7,522 nucleotides of DNA from Paracoccaceae bacterium. Its GTDB lineage: Bacteria; Pseudomonadota; Alphaproteobacteria; Rhodobacterales; Rhodobacteraceae. Each line of letters opens with the position of its first letter. Position 1 is the stretch's first letter. Below the pieces are notes generated by a model, which did not search any database, was not told where the DNA came from, and saw nothing but the letters and a program-made list of their open reading frames with translations. Positions 1 to 7,156 of this stretch are shown piece by piece. The stretch lies in contig JADZAO010000058.1 in NCBI GenBank assembly GCA_020852535.1, positions 1-7,522 on the forward strand. The letters run 5' to 3'. The translations under genes were made by a program, and so were the position numbers.

Positions 1-157
1 CCGCAAGAAGCAGATAATCCCTGCGTTGAAACTATAATTTCTCAAATATTCAGACCAAGGTAAAACCGCAAAAGCCAATTTTCTTAGAATAAACCAAGCA
101 ACCAACAATCAAAAACTAGGTGCCACAAAGATAAGCAAACGATGCGAAAGGCACGCC

Positions 158-1045
158 ATGACCAATCTGATCGACAGCCTCGCCACCATTTCCGAACACT
201 ATGATGCCATCTTCTGCGACCTCTGGGGCTGCCTGCACAACGGCAAGGCTGCCTATCCCGAAGCCATCGCCGCCCTGCACGCCTTCAAAGCCAAAGGCGG
301 CACCGTGCTTTTGCTGACCAATTCCCCGCGCCCTACCAACAGCGTCGCAACCCAGATTACCAACCTAAAGGTACCGCGCGATTGCTGGGATGCCATCGTT
401 TCTTCAGGCGATACCGCCCAATACGGATTATTTTCCGGCGCTGTCGGCCAACGCATATACCACATCGGCGCGCCAAAAGACCTGACCTTCTTTCAAGATA
501 TTCCACACGACCTCACCCCCCTCGCTGCAAAAACCCGCGTCACCCTCGTCCCGCTAGCCGAGGCGCAGGGCGTCGTCTGCACTGGCCTTTTTGACGACAC
601 AACTGAAACCCCAGAGGACTATCACGCTACGCTATTGCAAATGAAGACCAACGGCCTGACCATGCTCTGCGCCAATCCCGACTTAATCGTCGACCACGAT
701 AACCGCCGTCTATATTGCGCGGGAGCCCTCGCTGCTACTTATGAGAAAATGGGTGGTACCGCGCTATACTTCGGCAAGCCCCATCCACCAATCTACGACC
801 TCGCCCGCCGTCGACTAACGCGGCTTACCAACAAAGACAACCCGCGCATCCTATGCATCGGCGACGGGATTAACACCGACGTAGAAGGCGGCATCGCCGA
901 AGGGCTAGATACGCTGTTTGTCACAGGAGGAATTGCCGCCTACGAATTCGGCCCAAATGCCAACGCACCAGACAAGGTCAAACTCGACGCATGGCTAGCC
1001 GAGCGGCAGCAATATGCGACCTATGCCATCCCATTTCTAAGGTAG
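158..1045 (+). CDS. HAD superfamily class IIA hydrolase (TIGR01459-like)
   Basis: This is a cytoplasmic NagD-like phosphatase-fold hydrolase of 295 residues, close to the family's usual length. The first HAD motif reads FCDLWGCLHNG, with the nucleophile Asp21. A Trp replaces the usual second Asp, which I recall as typical of this alphaproteobacterial subfamily. Motif II is LLLTNSPRP (residues 51-59), the motif III lysine lies in FGKPH (205-209), and motif IV is the acidic GDGINTD (235-241). The C2-type cap should occupy roughly residues 80-190. All catalytic positions look intact, so I read it as functional. The natural substrate of this subfamily is not known to me. An AAGG sequence at 148-151, six bases before the ATG, supports the start. 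It probably once headed a run of genes with the decayed MaoC gene and ribF. The name fixes the fold, not the reaction. Confidence 0.9.
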   Translation: MTNLIDSLATISEHYDAIFCDLWGCLHNGKAAYPEAIAALHAFKAKGGTVLLLTNSPRPTNSVATQITNLKVPRDCWDAIVSSGDTAQYGLFSGAVGQRIYHIGAPKDLTFFQDIPHDLTPLAAKTRVTLVPLAEAQGVVCTGLFDDTTETPEDYHATLLQMKTNGLTMLCANPDLIVDHDNRRLYCAGALAATYEKMGGTALYFGKPHPPIYDLARRRLTRLTNKDNPRILCIGDGINTDVEGGIAEGLDTLFVTGGIAAYEFGPNANAPDKVKLDAWLAERQQYATYAIPFLR

Positions 1046-1046
1046 C

Positions 1047-1065
1047 TTTATAATAATATTATAAA
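1047..1065. repeat. AT-only perfect inverted repeat after the HAD gene
   Basis: Two perfect 8-base arms, TTTATAAT (1047-1054) and ATTATAAA (1058-1065), flank three bases and begin one base after the HAD stop codon. As RNA this could fold into a small hairpin, but with no G-C pairs it would be weak, and no clean T-run follows. It may be a degenerate transcript end or simply AT-rich drift. The repeat itself is directly visible; its function is a guess. Confidence 0.4.
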
Positions 1066-1176
1066 ATAATTCACGGTTTAAAATATTTATTCTCAATCCT
1101 ATTACGTCATGCCAAAACATTGACTACGGGACTACCAACGTCAATCAATATCATTTCCGTATTTGCAAGCGCCATC

Positions 1177-1614
1177 GACAACAAGCACTACAACACGATC
1201 TAAATTGCAGACCTCAAATCGGCACGACCCGCTCGCTAAGTACTCAAAAGGGTAATTGACCAAAAAATCAAAATATTTTGGGAAGGATATCCCGACCATT
1301 ACCCCTGTACCTTGGCGTTCTTACACGCAAGAGATCATCTTCGAAGGCTGCTTGCCCACGGCAGGCTAACTGCACGCCCAATCTCGGTACAGATCAGCAG
1401 ACAGCTTGCCGGTCACGGCACAGTCTAGCTTAAGCCAAAGCCTAAAATTCATGGACCCGTCGACCCCTGCAATACCATGCACGCCAAGATCAATGTAACC
1501 ACCATAGACCACGCCAAGCGCCGCGTCACCCTTGAAACCCATCGCGCCGTGAGTAATAGGGTTGTTCTGAAGGGCGAAGCGCTGGTTCTAGCGCCAAGCC
1601 GCAAGCTAGACTGA
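1177..1614 (+). pseudogene. MaoC-like dehydratase pseudogene
   Basis: In the frame ending at TGA 1612-1614, most of a MaoC-fold (hotdog, R-specific enoyl-CoA hydratase-like) protein can be read. Its N-terminal part gives NTI-stop-IADLKSARPAR (from about 1192), then a region matching the hydratase motif usually near GDHNPVHLD but reading YPDHYPCTLAF. Next come AHGRLTA, RQLAGHGTV, SQSLKFMDP, MHAKINVTTID and finally KGEALVLAPSR before the stop. The main frame carries stop codons at 1201, 1237 and 1426. A one-base shift near 1430 is undone near 1458, and a local compensated shift lies near the segment encoding IIFEGC. The catalytic His of the hydratase motif is replaced. No convincing start codon remains, so the left edge is approximate. 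I recall a MaoC-family gene near ribF in related bacteria, but that is memory rather than something tested here. Confidence 0.85.
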
Positions 1615-1648
1615 CAAGGCGCGGCCTACCCCCGCGCGACAGGACAAG

Positions 1649-2599
1649 ATGCGCGTTCACCACCATTGGCAAGACCTCCCCCCCAATGCTCGCGGCGCGA
1701 GCGTCGCGATGGGAAATTTCGACGGCGTGCATCTGGGCCACCGCTCAGTAATCGACCTTGCCCGCACTGCAGCTCCCTTGGGCGTGGCAACCTTCGAGCC
1801 ACATCCACGTCAGGTATTCAACCCGTCCGCTCCCCCTTTCCGGCTCATGAACGCCGAATCCAGCGCTAACCGTCTGGCAAAACTAGGCGTAAAAGAACTT
1901 TACAAACTACCCTTCGACGCCAAGCTCTCGTGTCTGACGCCCGAAGATTTTGCCCGTCAGGTGCTGGTCGAAGGCTTGAACGTAAGCCACGTCGTCATAG
2001 GCGCCGATTTCCGCTTCGGTCAAGGACGCAGTGGAACGGCAACTGACCTTTCTCACCTAGGACAGAAACTCGGCTTTGCCGTGACAATCGCACCTCTGCT
2101 GGCACTCGACGATCAGGAAATTTCCTCGACTGCCATCCGCCAAGCCCTGACCGACGGACAGCCCCGTACAGCCGCCGCCATGTTGGGCCACTGGCACCGC
2201 ATTGAAGGCGAGGTAATCCATGGTGAAAAGCGCGGACGCAGACTCGGATACCCTACAGCCAATATGTCAGTCGCGGGGCTGCATCTGCCGCGCCTCGGCG
2301 TCTATGCTGTGCGGGCCGATGTACTGACCGGCCCGCAAGCAGGCAGCTACATAGGCGCAGCAAACCTTGGTTTGCGACCGATGTTTGGGACGAATCAGCC
2401 CAATCTCGAAACCTTCCTACTCGACTTCAAAGGAGACCTTTACGGACACCACCTGTCGATTGGCTTTGTCGATTATCTACGCCCCGAATTAAAGTTCGAC
2501 GGATTGCCCGCACTGATCACCCAAATGGAGGCAGATTGCGCAAAGGCGCGAGAAATTCTGTCCGCGCTTCAGCTATCATCTCCGTACAAGCGAAGATAA
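1649..2599 (+). CDS. ribF: Bifunctional riboflavin kinase / FAD synthetase
   Basis: RibF phosphorylates riboflavin to FMN and then adenylylates FMN to FAD, in the cytoplasm. At 316 residues it is a normal full-length bacterial RibF. The N-terminal nucleotidyltransferase domain has GNFDGVHLGH (22-31), FEPHPR (49-54), GADFRFGQG and the SSTAIR motif (159-164). The C-terminal kinase domain has GRRLGYPTAN with the metal- and ATP-binding PTAN at 202-205. It also has LETFLLDF, where Glu254 is the expected catalytic base. All key residues are present. The ATG is supported by the conserved N-terminus just before GNFDG and by an AGGA at 1641-1644, only four bases away, which is a tight spacing. It lies 34 bases after the end of the MaoC pseudogene. 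The sequence closely resembles Rhodobacterales RibF proteins as I remember them. Confidence 0.97.
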   Translation: MRVHHHWQDLPPNARGASVAMGNFDGVHLGHRSVIDLARTAAPLGVATFEPHPRQVFNPSAPPFRLMNAESSANRLAKLGVKELYKLPFDAKLSCLTPEDFARQVLVEGLNVSHVVIGADFRFGQGRSGTATDLSHLGQKLGFAVTIAPLLALDDQEISSTAIRQALTDGQPRTAAAMLGHWHRIEGEVIHGEKRGRRLGYPTANMSVAGLHLPRLGVYAVRADVLTGPQAGSYIGAANLGLRPMFGTNQPNLETFLLDFKGDLYGHHLSIGFVDYLRPELKFDGLPALITQMEADCAKAREILSALQLSSPYKRR

Positions 2600-2650
2600 T
2601 ACTAATAGCATCCCCTTCCATTCTTTCTGCCCAATAGGCGCTTTCCCATC

Positions 2651-3106
2651 ATGACTAATAAACTCCGTCCGCGCTTTTGGGAAACCATCCCCCTTACCAA
2701 GATGACTCCGGCAGAATGGGAAGCACTTTGTGACGGCTGCGGCAAATGCTGCATGAACAAGATCGAATACGAAGATACAGGCAAAGTCGATTTTACCCGC
2801 ATCGCCTGTCGCTTATTTGACGATGCCACTTGCCGCTGCACGCAATACCCAATCCGCCACCAGTTCGTGCCCGATTGCGTACGTTTAACACCAGAAACCC
2901 TGCCAAAAATCGCCTACTGGATGCCCACCACCTGCGCCTACAAGCGCTTGCACGAAGGCAAGACGCTACTCGAATGGCACCCGCTGGTCACCGACGATCC
3001 CGAAAGTACCCACATTTCTAACCATTCCATGCGCAACCAAACCGTACCGGAATACGAGGTAGATGAAGAAGACTGGAACGATTACATCATCGAAAGCCAA
3101 GCCTAA
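2651..3106 (+). CDS. YcgN/UPF0260 family cysteine-cluster protein
   Basis: This 151-residue soluble protein is of the UPF0260 (YcgN) family within the zinc/iron-chelating CxxCxxCC-type proteins. The signature CDGCGKCC is at residues 27-34, followed by Cys53, CRC at 61-63, Cys76 in VPDCVRLTPE and Cys95 in TTCAY. All are in the spacing expected of a metal or iron-sulfur cluster site. The WHPL segment and the acidic C-terminus (EYEVDEEDW) are also family hallmarks. No signal peptide or membrane segment is visible, and no reaction is established for the family to my knowledge. It starts 51 bases after ribF and is probably co-transcribed with it. The best ribosome-binding candidate (AGG at 2636-2638) lies about 12 bases upstream, which is far, so translation may be weak. 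A slightly downstream start is unlikely because the FWE motif at residues 9-11 is conserved. Confidence 0.92.
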   Translation: MTNKLRPRFWETIPLTKMTPAEWEALCDGCGKCCMNKIEYEDTGKVDFTRIACRLFDDATCRCTQYPIRHQFVPDCVRLTPETLPKIAYWMPTTCAYKRLHEGKTLLEWHPLVTDDPESTHISNHSMRNQTVPEYEVDEEDWNDYIIESQA

Positions 3107-3254
3107 CATGTTTTTCACTTCAGACGACATCTCCAGCGCTCAAGCAAAAATCATGGCTACCCTATTGAAACCCAATCGCAAGCTATAACCAAAGCTATTA
3201 CCGCGATCAGAGCATGACCTAAATCACCACCAACATCCGACAGATATTCGCGTT
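3107..3254. other. Unassigned spacer after the YcgN gene
   Basis: I recognise no gene here. A 26-codon reading frame starts with an ATG two bases after the YcgN stop (3108-3188), but it has no ribosome-binding site of its own and resembles nothing I know. The stretch probably separates the YcgN gene from the end of the decayed insertion sequence and may contain the lost IS terminus. Confidence 0.5.
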
Positions 3255-3730
3255 ACTCGAAAACTTTCCACGTTTTAAGGGGAGGCGCACGTAGATCTCG
3301 CGTATCCACTTCCAGCTTTGTAGCGAGAATAATCTCACCGATGCTCATGTTGGTGGGTTCGTTATCGTAGATCCAGATCCATTCAGTGTCAGACTATTCA
3401 TACCGAACCGTTCTTTTGTAGCACCCAACATAGGCGTTCTGCTGAACTTTTCAGGCTTGATATAAGTCATCAAGATTGAACTAACCTATTCCGGGTCGTT
3501 ATCAAGCCTGATCACCAAAAGTGCGCTTGTCACCAATATGCACAACACGTGCAGCGGTAGCGATGAACAATATCTCCAAAGCACTCCATATCTCGTGCAC
3601 TATACTAGAATTCCGTGCAGATCTGGCCCCATCCGACCACAAAGCAACCTTCGACCCGCAACACCCACCGCCGTATCCAGCGGGAAATCGACCCTGTCGA
3701 ACAAGACGCTACAAAACATGGATTATACCC
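3255..3730 (-). mobile_element. Decayed IS3-family transposase (orfB) remnant
   Basis: Read on the minus strand, broken pieces of an IS3-family DDE transposase appear in the correct order. From N- to C-terminus: ALWSDGARSARN (the WSMDF...DGRSFR region), SALEI and TAARVV near 3550-3600, and VIRLDNDPE (the catalytic VDNGPEY region, about 3485-3515) followed by a stop. Then come VSSILMT fused to YIKPE (about 3450-3484), with roughly ten residues missing between, and NAYVGCYKRTVRYE (3394-3438). Last is TEWIWIYDNEPTNM running into SIGEIILATKLEVD (3304-3390). The catalytic Glu of the usual VERYN motif is Gly here. Several frame changes, stops and the deletion rule out function. The 3' segment near 3255-3300 encodes APPLKTW, like the post-orfB tail of such elements. 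I could not identify terminal inverted repeats, target duplications or orfA, so both edges are approximate. Confidence 0.8.
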
Positions 3731-3890
3731 TACTCTATAGTATCAACGTCTTAAAAAAAAATTAGATCAAAGCTAGAAACCTCATAAAAGAGATCACCAA
3801 TCCACAGATGTGAGTCTCCCCTGCCACACCAGCCCAGCCCCATATTATTCACCTGTCGGTTCCCTCTAGCCGAAACACCAGCCTTTCCAC

Positions 3891-3896
3891 TATAAT
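3891..3896 (+). promoter_or_regulatory. Candidate -10 box upstream of nrdR
   Basis: A perfect TATAAT lies about 70 bases before the nrdR start, in DNA otherwise free of genes. With the decayed insertion sequence upstream, nrdR-ribD needs its own promoter, and this is the best candidate. No good -35 hexamer sits 16-18 bases upstream, so the call rests on the -10 alone. Confidence 0.3.
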
Positions 3897-3920
3897 CTAT
3901 CTCGATAACGGGAGATAAAC

Positions 3921-3938
3921 CCGCCTTTACGAGGCAGG
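3921..3938 (+). other. Small hairpin in the nrdR leader
   Basis: CCGCCT (3921-3926) pairs with AGGCAGG (3932-3938) with one bulged A around a five-base loop, giving a GC-rich six-pair stem in the likely nrdR 5' untranslated region. It ends 18 bases before the strong Shine-Dalgarno GGAGG (3957-3961). No T-run follows, so it is not a terminator. It could be a chance structure or a leader stability element. Confidence 0.3.
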
Positions 3939-3967
3939 CAACGACCAACAAGCAAGGGAGGGGGCCA

Positions 3968-4435
3968 ATGCGCTGCCCATTCTGCGGTAATATTGACACC
4001 CAAGTCAAAGACTCTCGCCCGGCCGAGGATCACGTCTCGATCCGCCGCCGCCGCTTTTGCCCCGCCTGTGGCGGACGTTTCACCACTTATGAACGCGTGC
4101 AGCTGCGCGACCTCGTAGTGATCAAATCGTCGGGAAAACGCGAAGACTTCGACCGTTCCAAACTCGAACGCTCAATCAGAATCGCCATGCAAAAAAGGCC
4201 AATCGAGCCCGAACGCATCGACCAAATGATCTCTGGCATCGTACGCAGGCTCGAAAGCCTAGGCGAAACCGACATCCCGTCGAAAGTAATCGGCGAAATC
4301 GTAATGGAAAGTCTCGCCCGTATCGATACCGTAGGTTACGTACGCTTTGCATCAGTCTACAAGAACTTCCAGGCGGCGGACGATTTCGACAAATTTGTCA
4401 GCGAACTCCGCCCCAACACCGCGACGGACGAGTGA
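3968..4435 (+). CDS. nrdR: Transcriptional repressor NrdR
   Basis: NrdR is a cytoplasmic DNA-binding repressor that senses ATP and dATP and shuts down ribonucleotide reductase genes by binding NrdR boxes. The 155-residue protein is the standard length. The zinc ribbon has Cys3, Cys6, Cys31 and Cys34 (CPFCG and CPACGGRF), with the basic stretch SIRRRRF before the second pair. The ATP-cone domain runs from about residue 49 (VVIKSSGKREDF) to 139 and includes the conserved DTVGYVRFASVYKNF segment. The start is fixed by the RCPFC N-terminus and by GGAGG at 3957-3961, six bases upstream. The last four bases overlap the ribD GTG start, so the two are translationally coupled, a common nrdR-ribD arrangement. 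No ribonucleotide reductase genes lie in the window, so its targets are elsewhere. Confidence 0.97.
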   Translation: MRCPFCGNIDTQVKDSRPAEDHVSIRRRRFCPACGGRFTTYERVQLRDLVVIKSSGKREDFDRSKLERSIRIAMQKRPIEPERIDQMISGIVRRLESLGETDIPSKVIGEIVMESLARIDTVGYVRFASVYKNFQAADDFDKFVSELRPNTATDE

Positions 4436-5517
4436 GCGATACCGACCACATGTCCCACGCCCTCGCGCTGGCTGCGCGAGGACTCGGCCAAACATGGCCC
4501 AATCCGGCAGTCGGCTGCGTAATCGTCAAAAATGATCGCATCCTCGGTCGTGGCTGGACGCAACCTACAGGACGCCCCCACGCAGAACAAATGGCACTAG
4601 ATCAAGCCAAAGCTTTGGCAAAGGGCGCCACAGCCTACATCACCCTAGAGCCTTGCGCCCATCACGGCAAAACGCCCCCCTGCACCGAAGCTCTAATCAG
4701 AGCAGGAATCGTCCGCGTCGTTAGCGCCCAGACCGACCCAGATCCCCGCGTGTCGGGAAAAGGCCACGCACTGCTTCGCGCTGCGGGCATCGACATTACC
4801 GAGGGCGTTCTAGAAGCACAGGCCCGCGCCCTGCAAGCAGGCTTCATCAAACGCGTGACCAAAGGCCTCCCCTTCATCACACTCAAATTTGCAGCCACCC
4901 TTGACGGACGCATTTCCACTGCCACGGGCGAAAGCCGCTGGATCACAGGCCCCGCTGCTCGCCGAGCAGTCCATGCCATGCGTATGACACATGATGCTGT
5001 AATGACCAGCAGCGCCACCGCCATTGCCGACGACCCCGAACTGACCGCGCGCGAGATCGGTGCAACACACCAACCCATACGCATCCTCCTTGATGCGCAA
5101 CTCAAGCACAGCCCGCACAGCCGCCTCGGCCAGACCGCCGCGCAAAATCCCGTCTGGGTGCTACACAGCGCTGCCGCCTCCGCCGCCAATCGCGTAGCAT
5201 GGCAAGCAACGGGTGCCCACCTAATCGAAGTGCCTGCCATCAGCGCGCATCTGAACCTAATCGAAGCCGCCCGAACCCTTGCAGATCAAGGTCTCACCCG
5301 TATACTCATCGAAGCTGGCGGCACCCTCGCCGCCGCTCTCATCCGCGCAAACCTTGTTGACGAACTCGTCTTTTTCACCGCAGGCTCCCTCATAGGGTCC
5401 GAAGGCATACCGGTACTCGGCCCTCTTGGCCTGACCGCTCTCGCAAAAGCCCCCCGCCCAAAGCTAATCAGCACCGAAATTCACGGACCAGACGTCCTCA
5501 CACACTGGCGTTTCTGA
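4432..5517 (+). CDS. ribD: Bifunctional pyrimidine deaminase/reductase RibD
   Basis: RibD performs two steps of riboflavin synthesis: deamination of the GTP-derived diaminopyrimidine and NADPH-dependent reduction of its ribosyl chain. At 361 residues it is full length. The deaminase domain (about 1-145) has WPNPAVGCV (22-30), the zinc ligands His50 (in PHAEQMA), Cys75 and Cys84 (in PCAHHGKTPPC), and the proton shuttle Glu52. The reductase domain follows with TLDGRIS, SRWITGP, DAVMTSSATAIADDP (188-202) and EAGGTLAAALI. I chose the GTG at 4432, which overlaps the nrdR stop by four bases. The ATG at 4450 is a possible alternative, but the GTG start gives the usual N-terminal length. The ribE, ribB/A and ribH genes that often follow ribD are absent here, so the rest of the pathway must be elsewhere or lost. 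Confidence 0.96.
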   Translation: MSDTDHMSHALALAARGLGQTWPNPAVGCVIVKNDRILGRGWTQPTGRPHAEQMALDQAKALAKGATAYITLEPCAHHGKTPPCTEALIRAGIVRVVSAQTDPDPRVSGKGHALLRAAGIDITEGVLEAQARALQAGFIKRVTKGLPFITLKFAATLDGRISTATGESRWITGPAARRAVHAMRMTHDAVMTSSATAIADDPELTAREIGATHQPIRILLDAQLKHSPHSRLGQTAAQNPVWVLHSAAASAANRVAWQATGAHLIEVPAISAHLNLIEAARTLADQGLTRILIEAGGTLAAALIRANLVDELVFFTAGSLIGSEGIPVLGPLGLTALAKAPRPKLISTEIHGPDVLTHWRF

Positions 5518-5853
5518 CCCCGCTTTCATACTGACACAAATACATTGTGAGAGTGAACAATCCCAACTCGGCTAGAAAGCACCAATGCCCACACTCGGCG
5601 CCGATTTCCAAAACGCCATGTACACGCAAAGTGCCTGCCCTCACTCTCAGAGCGCCACGTTTTCTCCAACCACGAAAGCTTATAAAATACCAAAATTACG
5701 TCGAGATCCTTCACCTGCATCATCCTATGCAAATAACCAATCTCTATTATCCGATCCTTTTCTGATTTTAGGCACCTATATTAGACATGCAGTCGCATTC
5801 GATGACATCAGCAGATATAGTAAGTTACGACTCTTCAAACGTCAGAGGTTCTG
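5518..5853. other. Gene-free 336-bp gap between ribD and thyA
   Basis: I find no recognisable gene or gene remnant here on either strand. Short open frames exist (for example 5526-5732 minus, 5585-5854 plus), but their translations resemble no family I know and they lack convincing starts. The base composition is more AT-rich than the flanking genes, especially 5670-5840. One short inverted repeat, CACAA/TTGTG, lies at 5535-5549. The thyA ribosome-binding site AGAGG is at 5844-5848, and a TATATT at 5777-5782 is a weak -10 candidate for thyA. Since other gaps in this window hold decayed genes, this may be an older one, eroded past recognition. Confidence 0.5.
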
Positions 5854-6633
5854 ATGCAACAATACCATGATGCGCTTCGCATCGTCCTGTCGCAAGGCAC
5901 GCGCTCGACCGACCGCACGGGCACCGGCACCATTTCGTATTTTGGGCTGCAAAACCGCTACCCGCTGGCTGACGGCTTTCCCCTCGTCACCACCAAAAAA
6001 CTGCACCTGCGCTCAATAATCCACGAACTTTTATGGTTTCTGAACGGCGACACCAACATCGGCTACCTCAACAAATACGGCGTCACAATCTGGGATGAAT
6101 GGGCCGACGAGAACGGCGACCTCGGCCCCATATATGGCCATCAATGGCGCGATTTCGGAGGTGTCGACCAAATCACCGACCTCGTAGAAACTATCCGCAA
6201 AAATCCCGATTCACGGCGCCTGATCATTTCCGCATGGAACCCACCCGACGTGCCGCAAATGGCGCTACCGCCCTGTCATACAATGTGGCAAGTTCGCCTC
6301 CTTGGCGGCAAGTTACACCTACAACTCTACCAGCGCTCAGCCGACATGTTCCTTGGCGTACCCTTCAACATAGCCTCCTACGCACTACTTACGGTCATGC
6401 TTGCCCATGTAACGGGTTATGAACCAGGCGATTTCATTCATTCAATTGGTGACGCACATATCTACCTCAACCACATGGAACAAGTCGAAGCCCAACTCAG
6501 ACGCAATATACGCCCATTGCCCAAGCTAGAGATCACTCGCAAAGTCCAGTCGATCTTCGACTTCAAATACGAGGATTTCGTGGTTCGAGGCTATGATCCA
6601 CATCCCACGATCAAAGCTCCTGTGGCCATCTAA
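5854..6633 (+). CDS. thyA: Thymidylate synthase
   Basis: ThyA methylates dUMP to dTMP using methylene-tetrahydrofolate, releasing dihydrofolate. The 259-residue protein aligns along its full length with classical ThyA, about five residues shorter than the E. coli enzyme because the loop after GHQWR is compact (DFGGVDQIT). Visible motifs are DRTGTGTISYFG, PLVTTKKLHLRSIIHELLWF, NGDTNIGYL and WDEWADENGDLGPIYGHQW. The catalytic Cys141 lies in LPPCHTMWQ, followed by QRSADMFLGVPFNIASYALL and the C-terminal HPTIKAPVAI. All active-site residues appear present, and it should be a cytoplasmic dimer. The ATG is supported by AGAGG at 5844-5848, five bases upstream, and by the conserved QQYHDAL N-terminus. 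Its stop overlaps the folA start by one base (TAATG), coupling the two enzymes of the folate cycle that supply dTMP. Confidence 0.98.
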   Translation: MQQYHDALRIVLSQGTRSTDRTGTGTISYFGLQNRYPLADGFPLVTTKKLHLRSIIHELLWFLNGDTNIGYLNKYGVTIWDEWADENGDLGPIYGHQWRDFGGVDQITDLVETIRKNPDSRRLIISAWNPPDVPQMALPPCHTMWQVRLLGGKLHLQLYQRSADMFLGVPFNIASYALLTVMLAHVTGYEPGDFIHSIGDAHIYLNHMEQVEAQLRRNIRPLPKLEITRKVQSIFDFKYEDFVVRGYDPHPTIKAPVAI

Positions 6634-7109
6634 TGCTCACCATCATAGTCGCCCGCGCCCGTAACAACGCCATCGGCAAGGCGGGAGATATCCCATGGCA
6701 TGCCCCTGAGGACCTAGCCGCATTCCAACGCGAAACCACAGGCGGCGCGCTAGTCATGGGTCGCCGCACATGGGAAAGCCTGCCCTTCAGACCGCTCAAA
6801 AACCGTCTTAACATTGTCGTCACCCGCGACACATCACTTTGGGAAACCACCGCCACATCGCCCGAAGCCGCACTTACAATCGCCCGCAAGGCCGGCCACA
6901 CTCGCCTCTACGGCATCGGTGGCGAAGCAATCTACCGTGCTCTTCTGCCACTAGCTGACCGCCTACTAATAACCGAAAACAACCTTACGATCGAGGATGC
7001 AGACACCTTCTTCCCCAATTTTGACATGACAAAGTGGCGAATAATCTACGAACACCAGCTACGTAAAAGCGGACCAGAATGTGTGCTAACGGAGTGGGTA
7101 CGCGCCTGA
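6633..7109 (+). CDS. folA: Dihydrofolate reductase
   Basis: FolA reduces dihydrofolate to tetrahydrofolate with NADPH and so recycles the folate oxidised by ThyA. The 158-residue protein has the standard chromosomal DHFR length. Motifs are NNAIGKAGDIPWHAPEDL (11-28) with Asp27 at the substrate-protonating position, VMGRRTWESLP, RPLKNRLNIVVTR, YGIGGEAIYR with the NADPH-binding Gly pair, and ITENNLTIEDADTFFP. The N-terminal MLTIIVARARN matches the family start. The ATG sits in a TAATG overlap with the thyA stop, so initiation is probably by translational coupling. No resistance-cassette features (attC site, neighbouring integrase) are present, so this is the housekeeping enzyme. A hairpin follows the stop, suggesting the transcript ends here. 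Confidence 0.97.
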   Translation: MLTIIVARARNNAIGKAGDIPWHAPEDLAAFQRETTGGALVMGRRTWESLPFRPLKNRLNIVVTRDTSLWETTATSPEAALTIARKAGHTRLYGIGGEAIYRALLPLADRLLITENNLTIEDADTFFPNFDMTKWRIIYEHQLRKSGPECVLTEWVRA

Positions 7110-7156
7110 AGCCCAGATAAAACACGCCGATACGCGTTTTGTGTCCGATTAGGGCT
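7110..7156 (+). terminator. Hairpin after folA, possible transcript end
   Basis: An inner stem pairs AAAACACG (7119-7126) with CGCGTTTT (7133-7140), with one A-C mismatch and a six-base loop (7127-7132). The T-run TTTT is part of the stem, and GTGTCC follows. An outer pair, AGCCC (7110-7114) with GGGCT (7152-7156), encloses it, starting one base after the folA stop. The position suits an intrinsic terminator of thyA-folA, but the missing trailing T-run makes it atypical. Confidence 0.4.

Noticed and set aside
215..245. HAD motif I lacking the second Asp of the classic DxD signature.
   Set aside because: The DLWG form is typical of this class IIA subfamily, and motifs II to IV are intact, so it is not evidence of inactivation.
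3751..4008. 85-codon minus-strand frame covering the nrdR upstream region.
   Set aside because: It overlaps the nrdR start and leader, and its only family-like string (WCGRGDS) is better explained by tRNA-like sequence than by a protein.
4993..5037. RibD reductase motif lacking the glycines seen in some homologs (TSSATAIADDP).
   Set aside because: The E. coli enzyme as I recall it has a near-identical TSSATVLADDP, so this is a normal variant and not a lost active-site residue.
4662..5240. Long 192-codon open frame antisense to ribD.
   Set aside because: It lies entirely within the well-supported ribD gene, resembles no family, and is explained by GC-biased codon use on the opposite strand.
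6633..7109. FolA as a horizontally acquired trimethoprim-resistance cassette.
   Set aside because: It is coupled to thyA, has chromosomal DHFR length and motifs, and shows no integron or attC features.
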